From Auxenochlorella pyrenoidosa (taxonomy: Eukaryota; Chlorophyta; Trebouxiophyceae; Chlorellales; Chlorellaceae): a stretch of 57,360 bases of DNA. Where the stretch lies: the NCBI GenBank assembly GCA_001430745.1, contig KQ481967.1, positions 6,415 to 63,774 of the forward strand, written 5' to 3'. Below are positions 54,274 through 57,360 of the stretch, one piece after another (positions within the stretch are counted from its first letter, which is position 1; each line of letters opens with the position of its first letter). Made by a program: the position numbers and the translations under genes. The notes below the pieces were generated by a model, which was given only the letters and a program-made list of their open reading frames with translations, ran no database searches and was not told where the DNA came from.

Positions 54274-55674
54274 TCAGCTGTGGGGCCTATCCTTGTACAG
54301 GACAACCGAGCATGGCGCATGACGCAGCACATAGTCGGACACTGCACAGGAGGAGCTGGCCGGCAGGTTGGGAGCAACAGGTCAGCAGCAGAGTAAGCTG
54401 CAGTTGAGTTTTCTGTCAAAGAAGTAGACACACTGCTACATTCCCTGAGGGCAGTTTGGACAAGGCGGTCGGTCAAACGCGTGCGGAGCCCGGCACCGAC
54501 TCTCCAGCCCCGAGGCAGCGCACCCGAGCCGACACCCAGCAGCCCCATCAGCGCCTTCTTGCTCAGCCCCAGCCCACGGCTGCCCATGACCAGCGACTCG
54601 CAGCCGCACGCCTCGGCCTGGCGGGTGATCTCGCGGCCTGCAGCAGCGGTGTGACCGCAGGGGCGGGGGCAGCACCCACGCTCAGGCGGCTTGGACGCAC
54701 CCGTCCGGCTGGCAAGCGGCGCACGAGCCGTGTCACCACGCTTTGGCATAGCAGGAGCATGCGGGGCGGCCCTGGATGCCGACACACAGAGCAGGAGCAG
54801 GATTGACCACTGGCCGGGGCGCATGGCCCTGCCCAGCTGCGCATGCGCCCCTTGTTGCATGCAGCGCCCAGCAGAGCTTGCCGGCGCCCAGCCAGGTGGT
54901 GTGCCACACCCACCTATGTCGGCAGAGTTGCCCAGCGCAACCAGCGCGCTCGTCTCCACCGCCCCTGCCTGCACGCCCGCCGCCACCACCTCCTGCTTGC
55001 ACCCCTCCAGGAAGGCCTGGGTCTGCTCCAGCTCCCTGGGGTCCGCCTCCACCTGGGGCACCCAGCGGGGCGGGGAGCAAAGCCACACACATGAAGCAAG
55101 GACTTGCACTTGTGTGCAAGATGGGTCGGGGCCGGGGCCTGCTCCGCCGCTCCGGGGCCCGCCCCCCCTTGGCCGGGGCGGGGCTGCGGATGGTGCGTCA
55201 GAATGGCACTGGGCTGGCGGCCGTCAGCCAGGCTTCCGTCTGGTCTGGAGATGCAAGCCATGCACAGCATGCGCCCGGCACGACAAGGCGGGTCGCACGG
55301 GCCAGCAGCCACAGTGAGCCGCACCTTGACAGGGATGGGGGCAGTGCGCACGCCGCCCGCTGCGGCGCCCACACCCGCCTTGAGCTCGCTCTCTGGTGAG
55401 GGGTGCAGCACGGTGAACAGGGCCACCTGCTCGCAGCATGAATCGCAGGCAGGGGCCAAGGCTTGTAAGACCCTTGTTGCTGCCCTTCCCTTGCAGCAAC
55501 TGCACAGGTGCAGCAGCAGGTATGGAACCACAGCAAGGGAGGGGGTGGGGCGCGGCGCATGCGGGGCTGCACCTGGTCGCCCGGGTTGATCATGGAGCGG
55601 ACCGCCCACTCGAGCGCATTCTGCGATGTCTCGCTCTGGTCTACGGCGATGCACACCTTGCGCGACTGCAGCAT
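54274..55674 (-). CDS. Universal stress protein (USP) family
   Basis: Five exons: 55674-55573, 55426-55325, 55052-54914, 54637-54524 and 54341-54274, consistent phase, 174 residues. It has the complete single USP domain: VCIAVDQSETSQNALEWAVR, MINPGDQVALFTVLHP, VEADPRELEQTQAFLEGCKQ, VALGNSADIGREITRQAEAC, SLVMGSRGLGLSKKALMG, and VSDYVLRHAPCSVVLYKD. These are the expected adenine- and phosphate-binding elements, so ATP or AMP binding is likely. The phosphate-loop G-x2-G-x9-G is present, but the following GS comes five residues later than usual. The family acts in the cytosol or organelles in stress responses. The first ATG in frame is used; an upstream short exon cannot be excluded. Confidence 0.93.
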
Positions 55675-56512
55675 GCGATCTGGGGCCAAGGCAAGTCGGC
55701 AAACACGCGCAGCAAGCAAGGATGCGCAGTGGCGCGCAGGGTGTGCTGGGCGGCGGCACCGCGCGGCGGCAGCACACCGGGAGCGCCAACCTCACGCCAT
55801 CAGATTCCCAGTTGCGGACACTATGCGAGGGTGCAGGCCAAAAGTCTAGCAAGGGCGGCACAGCCGTGATCGCGACTTGCCATTGTGACCGACGTCCTGG
55901 CCAGCAAACCCAAGGCGGTAGACTCTTTATTATGCGCAACTGTCGCTTAGGAAAGGTTATGAACCAAAACACGGGTCGCGCAGCGCTGCAGGTGGAGGAG
56001 TCACATGCAGTGCCACAGCGGGCAGCGGCCCACAGCTTCTCAGGTGCAGCCTGCCCGAGGCATTATGCAATGCCTCATCCCTATGGTTTTTTGGCATTCC
56101 ACTGAAAGCCTTGAACACTGGCCACCCACCGCAAACTATTTTACACACTGGCACTGCACACAATTGTAGCCATGGCAATATAGCGGACAGAATCAGGAGA
56201 GTATCTTGCCGCCTTGGGATTTGGGTGGCTTCTGGCAGCACGACAAAGGACACCAAACAAGCAGAAACAGGTGGATATTCTGCAAGGCAGGGATGTGCGC
56301 CAAGATCAGGCAGGGTGCAATGTGTGGTAATGCAGCCTTCTCGCCGGATGCTGCTGTGAATGCTTCCCAGGCATGCCACCGGGTCCCAGGCGTCACATCA
56401 GCCGACGGTGGGGGAGGGGGTTTGGCTCATCCGGGCTCAGCCGCACACAAATACGGCTGAGAAAACAGAAGCACTGCGCTTGCTGGTTTGTGAGTGGCAG
56501 GAGCGCACCAGT
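55675..56512. promoter_or_regulatory. Intergenic region upstream of the stress-protein gene
   Basis: An 838-base stretch with lower GC in 55920-56300. It should hold the USP promoter and the 3' end of the methyltransferase gene; TGTAA on the minus strand at 56141-56145 is a possible distant poly(A) signal for the latter. No exon recognised. Confidence 0.4.
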
Positions 56513-57324
56513 TCACTCTGGCTGCGCCGCCAGGATGCTCATGCCGTTGCTGAGGGGCGTCACGCTGTCAAGGCGGAAGCCACCGCTTGCCAGCAGCGCA
56601 CGCCACTCCCCCACCGTGCGCTCCTTGCCGCCAGCCAGCGCCATCATCTGGGAACACGGAACCAGGGGGGCTCCACGAATGAGTGGCGACAGCAGGTGCA
56701 GCGGCAGTGAGGGGCCTCGCTCTGCACCAGCCAGAAGCAAGCACAGAGCACATTACCACGGATGGCACCAAGCAGTGCTGGCCGAACCAAGTTGACCGCC
56801 ACAAGGTACCAACTTTCCCAGTCCCCTGCCCATGGCCCCCAGCACAACAAATGGCAGCGAGGGCTTCAAACGGCCTTGCCTGCAGGTCCATGCACGCCTT
56901 GCTGACCTCCCAGGGCTGCCCGTCGGGCAGCGCCGCCTCGCAGAGCAGCAGGCGCGCCGTGGGCGGTGCCGCGCGCCGCAGCGTGCGCAGAATCTGCAGG
57001 CAGGCAGCAGTAGGGCGGCGCGGTGATACAAGGGGCAGATGCAAGTTTGAACACGTACCGTGTGTGGCAGGCTCGCGCAGCGGCGGCGGCACCAGCAGTG
57101 GCGGCGGCGGCAGCAACATGGATGGTGGCAAGGACGGAAGGGTGGCGATTGAGGGGCAGGTTGGGGGCAGGGATGGCACGTCGCCACGCCCGGCAGCAAA
57201 GAGTCCGGCTGCATGCTCCTCCCTTGCTGCCCACGGATGGGCTCAGCGTTATGCAGCGGCGGGTCGAGCCACCTTGGTGGAGTCCTCGTCGCTCCAGTCG
57301 TGCAGGATGAACTTGAGGAAGTAC
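56513..57324 (-). CDS. SAM-dependent O-methyltransferase, C-terminal part (partial)
   Basis: Three exons: 57324-57273, 56993-56880 and 56647-56513. The 5' part lies beyond the right edge. YFLKFILHDWSDEDSTK carries the HDWSDE motif of plant-type O-methyltransferases (family 2), whose His is the catalytic base. It is followed by ILRTLRRAAPPTARLLLCEA, the helix and strand typical of the Rossmann core, then VSKACMDLQMMALAGGKERT and VGEWRALLASGGFRLDSVTP, the C-terminal elements that follow in this family. The last intron starts GCAAGG (GC-AG). The acceptor substrate cannot be inferred. Confidence 0.88.
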
Positions 57325-57360
57325 CTGAAGGGGGAGAGGGGCCGGGTGGTGTGTGTGTGT

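Noticed and set aside
1..57360. Many long open frames on the strand opposite real genes
   Set aside because: In DNA this GC-rich, antisense and shifted frames stay open by chance. They are Ala/Arg/Pro-rich, lack motifs and do not splice consistently.

Overview
The window reads as nuclear DNA of a GC-rich, intron-dense green alga, most likely a Chlorella-like trebouxiophyte. The evidence is short exons joined by GT-AG introns and many GC-AG introns, CAG/CTG repeats inside coding exons, TGTAA polyadenylation signals after some genes, and plant-type proteins: an AP2 factor, a peroxisomal-type naphthoate synthase, a neutral ceramidase and a plant-style universal stress protein. There is no operon structure, no phage, no CRISPR array and no recognisable mobile element. 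All gene models below were built by hand from splice sites and reading phase. Apart from a frame break in the MYND gene and one weak splice donor in the HEAT gene, the exon phases of the multi-exon models agree from exon to exon.

Layout. 151-975 (-): 5' part of an AP2-domain factor. 1769-5111 (-): GT61-family glycosyltransferase. 6117-7193 (+): thioredoxin-fold protein. 7527-10577 (+): HEAT-repeat protein. 10811-13407 (-): helical-repeat protein with a C-terminal MYND finger. 14056-20175 (-): neutral ceramidase, 19 exons. 21212-23597 (+): naphthoate synthase (MenB). 23865-24469 (-): small zinc-finger protein. 26891-29728 (-): mannose-6-phosphate isomerase, interrupted by an assembly gap. 29995-33103 (+): one or two unrecognised genes. 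33319-34762 (-) and 34944-36551 (+): a divergent pair of low-complexity and coiled-coil proteins. 36737-40259 (+): YLPM1-like P-loop protein. 41594-42012 (+): tail of an uncertain gene. 43049-46224 (-): alpha/beta hydrolase with a second gap. 46848-49139 (-): EamA/DMT transporter. 49862-53706 (-): class 3 (DAGL-like) lipase. 54274-55674 (-): universal stress protein. 56513-57324 (-): 3' part of an O-methyltransferase.

The genes look like ordinary housekeeping and regulatory loci. Three encode lipid-active or hydrolase-type enzymes (ceramidase, DAGL-like lipase, alpha/beta hydrolase), but nothing in spacing or strand shows that they act together. I did not find a convincing new multi-gene system. 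The most unusual features are the high share of GC-AG introns (about 11 of roughly 95 modelled), a 70-bp tandem repeat carrying decoy 3' splice sites in the first intron of the YLPM1-like gene, and several unrecognised multi-exon proteins.
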